Positions 31,462 through 40,008 of a stretch of DNA of 64,000 nt are shown piece by piece. Within the stretch, counting starts at the first letter, position 1, and each line of letters opens with the position of its first letter. A model generated the notes under the pieces. That model saw only the letters and a list, made by a program, of their open reading frames with translations. It ran no database searches and had not been told where the DNA came from. The position numbers and the translations under genes were made by a program. Source of the DNA: Aureliella helgolandensis (GTDB lineage: Bacteria > Planctomycetota > Planctomycetia > Pirellulales > Pirellulaceae); contig NZ_CP036298.1 in NCBI RefSeq assembly GCF_007752135.1, positions 6,812,501 to 6,876,500 of the forward strand, written 5' to 3'.

Positions 31462-33975
31462 ATGGCAGCCAAAGACATCGAGGCGGGTAGAGCTCACGTA
31501 CTGATTCGCTTGAGAGATCAAGTCTCGGCCGGACTGAAAAAGACCGAACGGAACTTCGCCAAGTTCGGACGTAGCTTTGCGACTGCAGGCCTGGCACTCG
31601 GAGCTGCTGCAGGTGGTCCGCTGGTCCGCGTGATGCAAGTGTTTGGCGGGTTCGATGCTGCCATGGCTCGCGTCTCGGCAATTACCAATGGCACCACGGA
31701 CGAACTAGCGAAGCTGCGTGCCGAGGCCAAGCGTCTGGGAGCCACAACGCAGTTCAGTGCCACGCAGGCTGCCGAGGGAATGGTTTTCCTCGGGATGGCT
31801 GGATTCAATACCCAACAAGTTCTCGCTGGGATTGGTCCAGTGCTGAATGTGGCGGCTGCCGGGATGCTGGAGCTTGGGCGAGCCGCGGATATCGTTTCCG
31901 ATGCCACGACGGCTTTCGGCCTGGCTGCCGAGGATACCGGACGGGTTGCCGACGTGATGGCCAAAACTGCAACGAGCTCGAATACGTCGATCGAGCAAAT
32001 GGGAGAGGCCTTTACCTACGCTGCAGCCCAGGGCAAGGCAGCTGGACAAACCATTGAGGACGTTTCGGCCGCTCTCGGAGTACTTGGCAACTCTGGACTC
32101 AAGGCGTCCATCGCTGGAACCGGCGTGCAAGGCATTTTCAAGCGACTGGTACAACCCGACGCATTGGCCATGCTGCGTTCCATGGGAGTATCCCTGGCGG
32201 ACTCAGCAGGCAATATTCGCCCGCTCACGGCGCTGATGGCAGACTTGCAAAGAGCCACCTCCCGAATGACTCAGCTCAAGAAGCTGCAGACCTTCGAGGA
32301 GCTGTTCGGATTGCACTCGAAATCTGCGATCATTCTTTCGGACAATGCTTCAGCACTCGAACAGCTGACTGGCAAGTTGTACAACGCGACCGGAGCGGCA
32401 GATTCGATGGCTTCCAAGATGCAAGACTCGGTCATGGGCCGTTGGCTTGGTTTCACCTCTGCGTTCGAAGCGATTCACGTTGCACTGGGGGAAGCGTTCA
32501 AAGGTCCCACACAATCGGTGCTGGCGTTCGGTGCCACGTCCATGCGTGTGATTGCAGCGTTTATCGATGGCAATCAAACGCTTTTTAAAACGATCGGATT
32601 GATAGCAGGCGGCATTGCTGCAGTTGGCATCGTGCTGACCACCATTGGCTTTTCGTTTCTGGCAGCCTCGTTCGCCGTCGGTGGTCTGGCAACGGCGATC
32701 AGCTTTCTGGCATCTATTATTGGCTTCGTCTTCTCGCCACTTGGCCTGGCTGTTGCCGTGCTCATTGGCCTTGGCATCGCAGCCTACCAGTTTCGTTCCC
32801 AACTCGCTGCAGCATTCTCCTCGGTGGCCGAGTACTTCCGACCACTCATAGACGGGATAGGCCACGTGTGGGAGATCTTCAGTGAAACGTTCGGTGCAAT
32901 TGTGGCCGAACTGCAGGGAGGAAACCTGGGCAACGCTGCGGGTATCGCATGGCTAGGGTTTGTGGCTGCAGCCTGGCAGGGCGTGGCCGAGTTGGGTGGG
33001 GCCATTGATGCTGCTCTTGGTTTTCTGCAGGCCTGGATTCCTGGCGTGGACAACGTACGCACCTACATCACTGGGGCATTCGCATCAATTGGTCAATCGA
33101 TCCTGGCCGGGCGGTGGGACCTGGCAGGAGCGATTGCAATGACGAAACTCAAGTTGGCAGTTGCCCACGGTTGGGGAGCGATTACCAACGTATGGGCAGG
33201 TGCCATGACGGGCATCGGTACCATTTGGGATTTCACTATCTACGGGTTGCGAAGTACTTGGAACGCACTCGCCACAGCAATTCGCGCATCGGTGTTCATC
33301 ATCACTGACGTCTTCACATCGATTATTGATCGACTTGATCAGCTTTGGACTTCCTTTGCCTCAACAGCAGCACGAATTGATGCATGGATGACCGGAAGCA
33401 AAATGCACTCGAACTTGGCAGATAAATACACCAGTGATTTTGCAGCCAGAACCGCCGCTCGCAAAGCAGCTAGCGACAAAGAGCGAGCTGCGATCGGACG
33501 CTCGCAGCGAGAAGGGCAAGCCCGAATCGACAGTGACCTGAATCGCCGCGTAACCGGACGTGTTCAATCGGAGCAAGGCGTCAACAATCGCAATCAAGCA
33601 CGGCAATCACAATTGCGGGCTGAAATTGCCAATCTTGAAAGGCAAGCTGCAACGGCCTACGCTGGCGCCGGAGCTCCAACGATTGAGAACGTCGCTGCCA
33701 AGGCTCGCGAGGATCTGCGCCAAGCGATCGCAGATTCACAGAAGCAAGCCCAAGCGGGTACGCAAGGGAACGGCCCAACCAATGCAGCTCTGCGCAGGCA
33801 AGCTGGCGTCGGTGGTGGACAGCTCGCCAAGATCACCAGCTCCGGGACGTTCTCGGCGGCCGCTGCAGCTCAGGCACTCGGTTTCGACACGCGACCTGCA
33901 GAGCAGACCGCCAAGAATACAAAGAAGATTGTGCAGCTGATCCAAAACAACCGGGGCGGAGCCCTTTTCACTTAA
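31462..33975 (+). CDS. Tail tape measure protein (TP901 type)
   Basis: 837 aa. The TP901 core is clear near residues 65-220: FDAAMARVSAITNGTTDELA, RLGATTQFSATQAAEGMVFL, SNTSIEQMGEAFTYAAAQGK, LKASIAGTGVQGIFKRL. Hydrophobic helices (about 375-440, IGLIAGGIAAVGIVLTTIGF and ISFLASIIGFVF) are thought to help membrane passage of DNA. The C-terminus is an Arg/Gln/Ala-rich coiled coil. The protein sets tail length and is ejected on infection. It follows the chaperone and precedes tail-tip genes. Confidence 0.9.
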   Translation: MAAKDIEAGRAHVLIRLRDQVSAGLKKTERNFAKFGRSFATAGLALGAAAGGPLVRVMQVFGGFDAAMARVSAITNGTTDELAKLRAEAKRLGATTQFSATQAAEGMVFLGMAGFNTQQVLAGIGPVLNVAAAGMLELGRAADIVSDATTAFGLAAEDTGRVADVMAKTATSSNTSIEQMGEAFTYAAAQGKAAGQTIEDVSAALGVLGNSGLKASIAGTGVQGIFKRLVQPDALAMLRSMGVSLADSAGNIRPLTALMADLQRATSRMTQLKKLQTFEELFGLHSKSAIILSDNASALEQLTGKLYNATGAADSMASKMQDSVMGRWLGFTSAFEAIHVALGEAFKGPTQSVLAFGATSMRVIAAFIDGNQTLFKTIGLIAGGIAAVGIVLTTIGFSFLAASFAVGGLATAISFLASIIGFVFSPLGLAVAVLIGLGIAAYQFRSQLAAAFSSVAEYFRPLIDGIGHVWEIFSETFGAIVAELQGGNLGNAAGIAWLGFVAAAWQGVAELGGAIDAALGFLQAWIPGVDNVRTYITGAFASIGQSILAGRWDLAGAIAMTKLKLAVAHGWGAITNVWAGAMTGIGTIWDFTIYGLRSTWNALATAIRASVFIITDVFTSIIDRLDQLWTSFASTAARIDAWMTGSKMHSNLADKYTSDFAARTAARKAASDKERAAIGRSQREGQARIDSDLNRRVTGRVQSEQGVNNRNQARQSQLRAEIANLERQAATAYAGAGAPTIENVAAKAREDLRQAIADSQKQAQAGTQGNGPTNAALRRQAGVGGGQLAKITSSGTFSAAAAAQALGFDTRPAEQTAKNTKKIVQLIQNNRGGALFT

Positions 33976-33990
33976 TGGAGTCGGACACCT

Positions 33991-34347
33991 ATGGTCACAG
34001 GTATTGTTGCAGTGGTGATGGTGATTATTGGGTTGGCGGTAGGTGCCTATGGTTGGCGTTTTGTGTGCGATGCCGAATTGGCGGACCTGCGTACGCTACT
34101 CAATCGAGCGGTTGCAGATCGCATCGATTCACGTAAGCAACTCGAACGCGAGATCGCTGAGTTGAACAGCACTGTCGGCAAACGCAGCGAAGAGGTTATG
34201 CAGCTCCGCAAACGCATCGCCAAAGCAGAGACGACAAACGCATCCTTGCGGGAAGAACTCACAACCAAGTCAAGCAATATCGCAGACCAAAAAAAGTTCT
34301 TGGGCGACTTGTCCGCCAAGTTTGGCACCATCGCCGAAAAGCTCTAA
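33991..34347 (+). CDS. Membrane-anchored coiled-coil protein, 118 aa
   Basis: One N-terminal membrane helix (VAVVMVIIGLAVGAYGW) is followed by a long coiled coil (LEREIAELNSTVGKRSEEVM, LRKRIAKAETTNASLREELT). The layout resembles an inner-membrane spanin, but such lysis genes are usually next to a holin and endolysin, which are not seen here. It could equally be a tail-associated factor. Confidence 0.5.
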   Translation: MVTGIVAVVMVIIGLAVGAYGWRFVCDAELADLRTLLNRAVADRIDSRKQLEREIAELNSTVGKRSEEVMQLRKRIAKAETTNASLREELTTKSSNIADQKKFLGDLSAKFGTIAEKL

Positions 34348-34360
34348 CCCAGAATAAACC

Positions 34361-35155
34361 ATGGCCATCCTAGTCCGAGAGATTGCAGGCATGAGCGGTT
34401 CCGAGGGAGCCGACGAAGCCTCTGCCACGCTAGTTTTCGACGTGAAAAAAGGTGCAACGGATTCCATGGCCGCTGTGCGTGCTGCCGTGGTCTCGGAAAC
34501 ACCTGCGACTTTTGACGGACTCGATCGAACCAAGTTCACTTGGCGCGAAGAAGAGGAAAACCTGCGGCTGATCGTCAACGTGGATTATTCTGCTCGCTTG
34601 CCGGAATCCACCCTGCGCCGCTCGTTCGACAGCACTGGCGGAACTGTTCGCGTGTTCACTTCCCTCGATACGGCATCGTTCGTGCGACCTGGTCGCACTG
34701 CTCCCAACTTCCGCAGTCTGATTGGCATCAAGGATGGTGATCCCGAGGGAGTCGATAAAACGGTCCCCGCACTCAAACTGAGCTACAGCTACAAGTGGCC
34801 CAGCAACGTGATCAACAACGCGTATATAAAAGCATTGGCCGGGCTGGTTGGCATGACTAACTCCGCGACCTGGGACACGTACGGAGCGGGCGAGCTGCTG
34901 TTCTTGGGTGCGAGTGGTGAAATCATCCCCAACGTCCCGACTACGATTAGTTACTCCTACGCAGCCTCTGCGGATGTTACTGGCCTGACGATCGCCGACA
35001 TTACAGGCGTCGCCAAAGGCGGGCATGATTATCTGTGGGTGGCCTACGAAGAGGAAGCGGACGCCACTGCCAAGAAAAAGATTCGCCGTCCCCTGGCGGC
35101 CTATGTCGAACGCATCTACGGCCGGACAGCTTTCTCAAGTTTCGGGATTATCTAG
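34361..35155 (+). CDS. Tail tip/baseplate protein, 264 aa
   Basis: ATG at 34361. Beta-rich sequence with TFDGLDRTKFTWREEEENLR, RSFDSTGGTVRVFTSLDTAS and PALKLSYSYKWPSNVINNAY. Its position after tape measure and its length suggest a distal-tail-type structural protein. It ends TAGTG, overlapping the GTG start of the next gene. Confidence 0.5.
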   Translation: MAILVREIAGMSGSEGADEASATLVFDVKKGATDSMAAVRAAVVSETPATFDGLDRTKFTWREEEENLRLIVNVDYSARLPESTLRRSFDSTGGTVRVFTSLDTASFVRPGRTAPNFRSLIGIKDGDPEGVDKTVPALKLSYSYKWPSNVINNAYIKALAGLVGMTNSATWDTYGAGELLFLGASGEIIPNVPTTISYSYAASADVTGLTIADITGVAKGGHDYLWVAYEEEADATAKKKIRRPLAAYVERIYGRTAFSSFGII

Positions 35156-35967
35156 TGCCCCAAATTTCAAAACGCAAGCCGGGAGATCGCTCCATCCCCG
35201 CGACGGATTGGAACAACATCGCAGATGCGATCAACGGTGGCGTGGGGCACCGTCCACCGCCACGGGCTGGATTCTACGTTCCCACGGTGTTGGTGCAAAA
35301 CGACACCGGCGCAGACCTGCAGGCATTTCAATGCATCTCCCTCGATGATCCGTTGTTTGCACTCGAGACAAATGGTTCTGTCGATTTGATCTTCTCCGGA
35401 AAGGCTGCCGATCCCGATAAGCCAGCAGCAATTGTGACCGAGCCTATCGCACATGATGCCTCCAACAAACGCTGCGGCCGTGCTTGGATCTACGGGTTGG
35501 CTTATGCACTGGTGGGCCCAGCCGCGTCGGCATCCGATCTCACCGCGGCTCCGGAAGCAGCGAACAAACGCCTAGCACCTGGTGCCGGTTCTGTGCAGTT
35601 GCTCGCAGCCCCGAGCACCACGGTCGAAAAGCTGCTGCCCGTACTTCTGGGAGCTGCCAGCGGTGGTGGAGATAGTCACTACCTATTTACACTCACATCC
35701 GCCATGAGCAGTGGCTACGGCACCGCCACAATTCGCTCCATTTCCGATTCAGAAGAAATTGAGACCGGCGCGAGCGTGGTTGATACGTTGGGGCTATTCG
35801 ATGGACTGGCCAGCGGAAAACGCGGGATCTGCATTAAGTCGGGGGAAGCCTATTACGCTATAGGCCCGTACGTTACAGCGGTGCGTTGGGACGATCCGGA
35901 TTTAGAGCAATCGAAGGACGGCGGCGATACGTGGGAGAATATCGACACAGCCGAGGACTGTAGCTAG
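35155..35967 (+). CDS. Tail tip structural protein, 270 aa
   Basis: GTG start overlapping the upstream stop (TAGTG). MPQISKRKPGDRSIPATDWN leads to a domain with PPRAGFYVPTVLVQNDTGAD and a repeated LLPVLLGAASGGGDSHYLFT C-terminal half. The C-terminal third is kept at 51945-52305 in the second element. It ends in another TAGTG overlap. Likely a tail-tip or fibre-attachment protein. Confidence 0.55.
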   Translation: MPQISKRKPGDRSIPATDWNNIADAINGGVGHRPPPRAGFYVPTVLVQNDTGADLQAFQCISLDDPLFALETNGSVDLIFSGKAADPDKPAAIVTEPIAHDASNKRCGRAWIYGLAYALVGPAASASDLTAAPEAANKRLAPGAGSVQLLAAPSTTVEKLLPVLLGAASGGGDSHYLFTLTSAMSSGYGTATIRSISDSEEIETGASVVDTLGLFDGLASGKRGICIKSGEAYYAIGPYVTAVRWDDPDLEQSKDGGDTWENIDTAEDCS

Positions 35968-36497
35968 TGGCCCATTTAATGAAAGTATCGGGACATTTGG
36001 CCAGGACCGACAGCGGGCATTTAGCAAAATGCGCTTGCCGGTGTTGCGGCCAAATTACGTTTCCGAGTTTCTCAGAATTCTATAATTTCCCGTGCAATGG
36101 TTGGACAGGAGGAACCACCACCACAGTAGCCGGGCCAGAGGCGGCAATCGATGTTTGCCTAGGATCGGGTGAGAAGGTATTGGGATATATCGAGGTGACA
36201 AGGCGGGGAGAGTGGAGTAAGCCGGGCGAGTCGGACACGCTATGCGAGCAGTACGACAAGTGGGAGCTAAGAATGTTTGCGACAGGTACGCCCCCCGCAC
36301 CAACCGATTGTTGGGTTAGATATGAGGTAGTGGAGTCTACGGCTACCGGTACAGTACCACCAAGCCCACTAGACCCGGGAGCGTGCCATTTCGGAGGGTG
36401 TGTGCCAGCCGAAACGGTAGGCTCTATTGTCACTCGACACGCTACCGATCCTATAGAGGGTTGGATATTTGAATTCGAATTTACCCCATGCGAATAG
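35967..36497 (+). CDS. Cysteine-rich tail-associated protein, 176 aa
   Basis: GTG start in a TAGTG overlap; ATG at 35979 is possible. HLAKCACRCCGQITFPS near the N-terminus and further paired Cys (CNGWTGG, CHFGGCVP, FTPCE) suggest a metal-bound or disulfide-stabilised protein. An intact 190-aa homologue is at 52305. Function unknown; probably tail tip. Confidence 0.55.
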   Translation: MAHLMKVSGHLARTDSGHLAKCACRCCGQITFPSFSEFYNFPCNGWTGGTTTTVAGPEAAIDVCLGSGEKVLGYIEVTRRGEWSKPGESDTLCEQYDKWELRMFATGTPPAPTDCWVRYEVVESTATGTVPPSPLDPGACHFGGCVPAETVGSIVTRHATDPIEGWIFEFEFTPCE

Positions 36498-36498
36498 C

Positions 36499-36831
36499 TT
36501 GCACGGTGATTGCCGGTGCCAGTGTGGTTGGCTATTCCGAGTGCACGATATCGCAGCGATCACGCTACCATGCCCACGTTGCAAGCGATCGGTAGATTGT
36601 GTGGCCGGATCATTGGGACCACGACCACCTGCAATTAATGCACCCGCCTGGACTCGGTTGCTCGCGCTGGCCAAGTCGCGCTCAGACGTTGGCATCGGTG
36701 ACACGATCGAGCGATTGCTCAACTACATTGGGGGCAAGGCCTTTAAGCGTTTGCACCACCGCTATTTTGGAAAGCAATGCGGTTGCAACTCTCGACGCTA
36801 TGCACTCAATCGCCGGTATCCCTATCGATAA
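36499..36831 (+). CDS. Zinc-ribbon phage protein, 110 aa
   Basis: The start is a TTG at 36499 by alignment with the homologue at 52871, which begins with ATG at the corresponding place. CRCQCGW and LPCPRCKRSVDC form a four-Cys zinc ribbon, followed by GSLGPRPPAINAPAWTRLLA and LHHRYFGKQCGCNSRRYALN, ending RRYPYR. Last phage gene before the cassette leader. Function unknown. Confidence 0.55.
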   Translation: MHGDCRCQCGWLFRVHDIAAITLPCPRCKRSVDCVAGSLGPRPPAINAPAWTRLLALAKSRSDVGIGDTIERLLNYIGGKAFKRLHHRYFGKQCGCNSRRYALNRRYPYR

Positions 36832-36836
36832 GATTG

Positions 36837-37320
36837 CCCGTTGCGATCGAGCCACTATTCGCTTCACAGCGCAGAGAAAGAAAGTGTGCACATCAGCGCG
36901 GTTGTTCCCTATGGGGTCCCCCGTCGAAATCCCCGAAGGGACCCGCAAAACTATCTACACATCAATTCATAAACGGAAACGCAAAACTTCGCCTTGAGCG
37001 CCCAGCCGGATGAGCATTTGACGGCGTGGCATGGGACGTCTCCACTCTTTCCAGTAGCACATGCGAATGGGTCTGCAAATCCAACAGTCCAGGTGAGCGA
37101 AGATCCTCAGTTGGAGATGCCGGGGATGCAGAATTTACTCACCACCCGATGGAAGATCAATTTGAAGATTCCTGAATCCGGCTGCCGCATTCAGATGGAA
37201 TTGTGTTCGAGGATGTGGATAATTGGGAGCAGTTTAAGGATAATTGCGTACTTCGCCCTGGGATAATACCTATGAAAGTCGCATTATTCTCATTGACCAA
37301 TGATAATAACAAGTTCTGCC
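36837..37320. repeat. 484-bp conserved leader upstream of cassette array 1, ending in an attI-like site
   Basis: This segment is almost identical to 53218-53701 (about four base changes seen), whereas the coding sequence just left of it differs extensively between the two copies. Similarity stops exactly after AACAAGTTCTGCC (37308-37320), where the first cassette begins, different in each array. GTTCTGCC has the form of the R-boxes at the other cassette junctions but lacks the paired left arm of an attC, as expected of attI. It holds open frames (for example 36994-37266) with no recognisable product, and no gene I can support. Confidence 0.65.
37313..37320 (+). other. attI-like recombination point, array 1
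   Basis: GTTCTGCC marks the junction between the conserved leader and cassette 1. Recombination at integron sites falls between G and TT. The same 8 bp occur at 53694-53701. Confidence 0.55.
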
Positions 37321-37360
37321 AGTTGAAGGCGATGTCACCGCAATGTCGATGGAGACGTAA

Positions 37361-37669
37361 ATGAGACGCCACGAACTTACTGCGAACGCCATTCTCCATT
37401 TCCCAATTCTACTGATTCTCGGTATCGCAATTGCGACCGCTTGGCCCGTCGATATGGTGATCGTGGCGTTGATCTACGGTTGCGGCGTCATCGATCTTTC
37501 CTACGCCAAACTTCCGCAAATACGACACGGCGTGCTCAATTCGTTCGGACCAAAACTCGTTCCCGCAAATCGCCGTTCGGCATACTTCCGAGCTTACCGA
37601 AGACTCGGTTTCGGTTTTGCATTCCACTGTCTTGTGCTGGTACATTATTTCACTGTTGTCGCACCGTAG
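37361..37669 (+). CDS. Cassette 1 (array 1): small membrane protein, 102 aa
   Basis: ATG at 37361 behind GGAGACG. Two or three hydrophobic helices (LHFPILLILGIAIATAW, VIVALIYGCGVIDLSYA, FAFHCLVLVHYFTVVAP) with a basic loop between. It fills the first cassette, between the leader and attC 37686. No family recognised. Expression would depend on a promoter in the leader. Confidence 0.6.
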   Translation: MRRHELTANAILHFPILLILGIAIATAWPVDMVIVALIYGCGVIDLSYAKLPQIRHGVLNSFGPKLVPANRRSAYFRAYRRLGFGFAFHCLVLVHYFTVVAP

Positions 37670-37685
37670 CGACGCGCAAAGAAAG

Positions 37686-37774
37686 CAGAACCATCACATG
37701 CACCGAAGCCGGGCTTGCGGGGTCTTACAAATGGAACATCGACTGTCCCGGCTCGGTGATGTGTAACGTTCGCC
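37686..37774 (+). repeat. attC site 1, array 1
   Basis: Left arm AGAACCATCACATGCACCG pairs imperfectly with right arm CGGTGATGTGTAACGTTCGCC; the inner stem AAGCCGGG/CCCGGCT surrounds an unpaired centre. One extrahelical base separates the L boxes. Ends in GTTCGCC. Confidence 0.75.
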
Positions 37775-37823
37775 CAATTGGTAAGCCGCCACAGTTCACT
37801 GCACGGCAACAAATTAGTCGCGT

Positions 37824-38246
37824 ATGGCTGATGAAGACGATCAGAGCACCGACCACATCATTCGACTTGCGAATAGCGACGTTGGTGACGCGATATCGGG
37901 CAAGATTGGACGCTCGCTGACAAGCGACGAATCGCAAGCAATTGCTGCAATCATTGGCACCGAGCATTTTTGGGCCCGTGCTGAGGAGCTCTTGATGTTC
38001 GTGCGGCACAAGGCCGCCGGAGACGTTCAAAACATGGTCGCGACAATCGCAACCCGATTCCGCGAGGGCACGCTTCCCACGGACGATGACGCACACGAAA
38101 GACCTGCACGTGTGATACATTGTGACATGTGTGGTTCGACTGGCGTTTGCTACTGTATTCGCAAAGGACCTGGGACCGCCGTTGGATGCCCGCGATGCAG
38201 TGGCACCGAGAAATGCCGTCATTGCAATGGGACCGGAACGCGATGA
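37824..38246 (+). CDS. Cassette 2 (array 1): protein with DnaJ-like Cys-rich C-terminus, 140 aa
   Basis: The N-terminal 100 residues are helical (GDAISGKIGRSLTSDESQAI, EELLMFVRHKAAGDVQNMVA). The C-terminus has CDMCGSTGVCYC, GCPRCSGTEKC and RHCNGTGT, the CxxCxGxG-like repeats of the DnaJ zinc domain. It may bind unfolded protein or another protein partner through this zinc domain. Its stop lies just before attC 38251. Confidence 0.65.
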   Translation: MADEDDQSTDHIIRLANSDVGDAISGKIGRSLTSDESQAIAAIIGTEHFWARAEELLMFVRHKAAGDVQNMVATIATRFREGTLPTDDDAHERPARVIHCDMCGSTGVCYCIRKGPGTAVGCPRCSGTEKCRHCNGTGTR

Positions 38247-38250
38247 ATGG

Positions 38251-38340
38251 GCGAACCAAGCGATGCACCCAAGTCGCGGAGTCGTCCGGTTTGACAATGG
38301 AAACTCTTTCGCCGCGACTGGGTGATCGCGATCGTTCGTC
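38251..38340 (+). repeat. attC site 2, array 1
   Basis: GCGAACCAAGCGATGCACCC-AAGTCGCGG pairs with CCGCGACT-GGGTGATCGCGATCGTTCG; an A in CCCAAGTCG is extrahelical. The palindrome is near perfect outside the loop, and the R-box is GTTCGTC. Confidence 0.8.
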
Positions 38341-38369
38341 GGCTGGACATACCTGAAGTCAATACTGAT

Positions 38370-38597
38370 ATGTCGTTTTGGGGCGAATTGGCATTGTTCT
38401 TGATCGGCACCACGCTCATTGCGCCAGTGGTGGGTAGCATCGTTGGTTTCTGGCTTCTTTGGCGCAATCGCCAAATTGCCAAAAGCGAAGGTGTCGCACG
38501 CGTTGTCGCAACAACCATCGTGGTCACCGTTGTCATTTCAATGCTCTGTCTGGCTTCCGCGATTTGGATTATCACACACCGAATTCCAATGGCTTAA
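38370..38597 (+). CDS. Cassette 3 (array 1): small membrane protein, 75 aa
   Basis: ATG at 38370 (an upstream ATG at 38322 lies within attC 2). Two membrane helices: LALFLIGTTLIAPVVGSIVG and VARVVATTIVVTVVISMLCL. The cassette has about 150 bp of further DNA (38598-38746) with no gene I can support before its attC. Confidence 0.6.
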   Translation: MSFWGELALFLIGTTLIAPVVGSIVGFWLLWRNRQIAKSEGVARVVATTIVVTVVISMLCLASAIWIITHRIPMA

Positions 38598-38746
38598 TGG
38601 TCTCATATCCGATGTAAGCATATTAATTGCGGCCCCGAGTGCTCGAACTGTTCCGTCGAGCGATGCGTTTGAAAGAAATGTTGCTCGGACCTGTGTTGGA
38701 CGATAGACTGATCCTGAACGTCATTCGCTTCGATCACGATGTTGCC

Positions 38747-38838
38747 GACGAACCAAGGATTGAACGCGAGGACCGTTGGCCAATCCATTTTGCGGCGCAG
38801 CGTCCTTCGACGGTCCCACGTTAATCCCAACGTTATTT
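38747..38838 (+). repeat. attC site 3, array 1
   Basis: Left arm GACGAACCAAGGATTGAACG and inner CGAGGACCG pair with CGGTCCCACG and TTAATCCCAACGTTATTTG. One G is extrahelical. The R-box is GTTATTT. Confidence 0.65.
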
Positions 38839-38866
38839 GCCTCGGATGCTCGCTTACTGATCGCAA

Positions 38867-39346
38867 ATGGACTGCACGCAATACAAGTCGCACTATTCGG
38901 CGTTTTCGAAACTGCCACTCCCACGGGAAGTATGTGATTCTCGCGAATGGTCGGATTGGATGGACCACTTCCACGATTGCCACGCTTGCTTCGATTGGAC
39001 GCTTGCACAACGAATTGCAGAACGCGGATTCGACTCACGCGATTTTCCGTGCGTTCACATCGGTAACCAAATCACGTTCGCATGTCCGGACCATCCTGAC
39101 CCCGCAGACTGCCCCGACATTCTGATTTCATACTTTTCCAGATTCGACGAATATTCAATCGCTGTCCGCGACGGCGGCACATCTGCGGTCGCGATTCGAT
39201 ACTGTCCTTGGTGTGGCGTCGCGCTTCCGGAATCAAAACGTAACCGGTGGTTCGATGAACTGGCCGCGCTCGGCTATACTGATTTCCACGCCGATGACGT
39301 ACCACCGCAGTATTGGACCGACGCTTGGTACAAAAACGGCAAATAA
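38867..39346 (+). CDS. Cassette 4 (array 1): DUF6980-like zinc-binding protein, 159 aa
   Basis: The C-terminal part reads SAVAIRYCPWCGVALPESKR and NRWFDELAALGYTDFHADDV, a pattern I associate with the DUF6980 family, with FDCHACFDW-type Cys/His upstream (HFHDCHACFDWTLA). Likely a soluble zinc protein of unknown role. It fills one cassette between attC 3 and attC 4. Confidence 0.65.
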   Translation: MDCTQYKSHYSAFSKLPLPREVCDSREWSDWMDHFHDCHACFDWTLAQRIAERGFDSRDFPCVHIGNQITFACPDHPDPADCPDILISYFSRFDEYSIAVRDGGTSAVAIRYCPWCGVALPESKRNRWFDELAALGYTDFHADDVPPQYWTDAWYKNGK

Positions 39347-39432
39347 CCATGCGGTGAACCGAAGTCGCCGGCGACCTGTTTTTTGAAATCAAAGTTTCTT
39401 GGCGGCGACTCGGTTACCGCCGCCGTTCTGCT
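39342..39432 (+). repeat. attC site 4, array 1
   Basis: AATAACCATGCGGTGAACCG and AAGTCGCCGGCG pair with GGCGGCGACT and CGGTTACCGCCGCCGTTCTGC. It overlaps the end of the DUF6980-like gene by a few bases. The R-box is GTTCTGC. Confidence 0.75.
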
Positions 39433-39982
39433 AAATGCGTAGTACATAGATGCCAGACGAGAATCCCTATTCAGCACCTAGTCACCACGCCGAGAAGGAC
39501 GAAGCAGTCGCGCCGGTGACTGAAGACTCACGATTGGACTATGCGCGGTATGCCAAGGAATCGCTTTTTCTCCCAGGACTGTCCATTCTTTTTAACGCTA
39601 TTGCCGGAATAATACTTGACGTTGTCTTGCTACAGCAGAATTGGGATGCAGCGGTGTCGAATGGAAATTCACAACCGTTCTTAATCACTATAATCGCACT
39701 TATACTCTACAACCTTTTCATTGCGTTCGGTGCGACAGAGATGATGCGACGAAAATCATTCACGTTTGCCCTTTTGGCATGTATACTGACGATCATCCCA
39801 CTCTCAACCTGTTGCCTCATTGGCGTGCCGTTAGGAGCATGGGGCTTCAATTTGCTGCTGAAGCCGGGAATCAACACGGCCTTTTCGAGAACAATTTGAG
39901 CAGAACCAAGCCATGAACCCAAGTCGCCGGTCTTGTGTTTAGTTACATCAAAATCAACTTCGGCGACTGGGTTATGGCCGCC
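39425..39982 (+). repeat. Cassette 5 block duplicated at 59256-59813
   Basis: Cassette 5 with its attC is nearly identical to the copy at 59256-59813 (three base differences noted). Both copies start at an R-box G and end just before the R-box G of the next junction, so the shared block is exactly one cassette. Confidence 0.85.
39450..39899 (+). CDS. Cassette 5 (array 1): planctomycete membrane protein, 149 aa
   Basis: Begins MPDENPYSAPSHHAEKDEAV, a cytoplasmic start common on planctomycete membrane proteins, followed by three to four helices (SILFNAIAGIILDVVLLQQN, FLITIIALILYNLFIAFGAT, LLACILTIIPLSTCCLIGVP). The copy at 59281 differs at one residue noted (Thr24/Ala). Function unknown. Confidence 0.7.
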   Translation: MPDENPYSAPSHHAEKDEAVAPVTEDSRLDYARYAKESLFLPGLSILFNAIAGIILDVVLLQQNWDAAVSNGNSQPFLITIIALILYNLFIAFGATEMMRRKSFTFALLACILTIIPLSTCCLIGVPLGAWGFNLLLKPGINTAFSRTI

Positions 39983-39988
39983 GTTCTC
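39901..39988 (+). repeat. attC site 5, array 1
   Basis: CAGAACCAAGCCATGAACCC and AAGTCGCCG pair with CGGCGACT and GGGTTATGGCCGCCGTTCTC. The inner region is AT-rich and unpaired. The R-box G is at 39983. Confidence 0.85.
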
Positions 39989-40008
39989 CATTGCAAGTCC
40001 AATTTAGC

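Noticed and set aside
36994-37266. 90-codon frame in the conserved leader, present in both copies
   Set aside because: Both copies are nearly identical DNA, so an open frame is uninformative; the sequence lacks protein-like features.
37313-37320. Promoter for the cassette array in the leader
   Set aside because: GATAAT-like -10 boxes occur near 37262, but no -35 at acceptable spacing, so no promoter is claimed.
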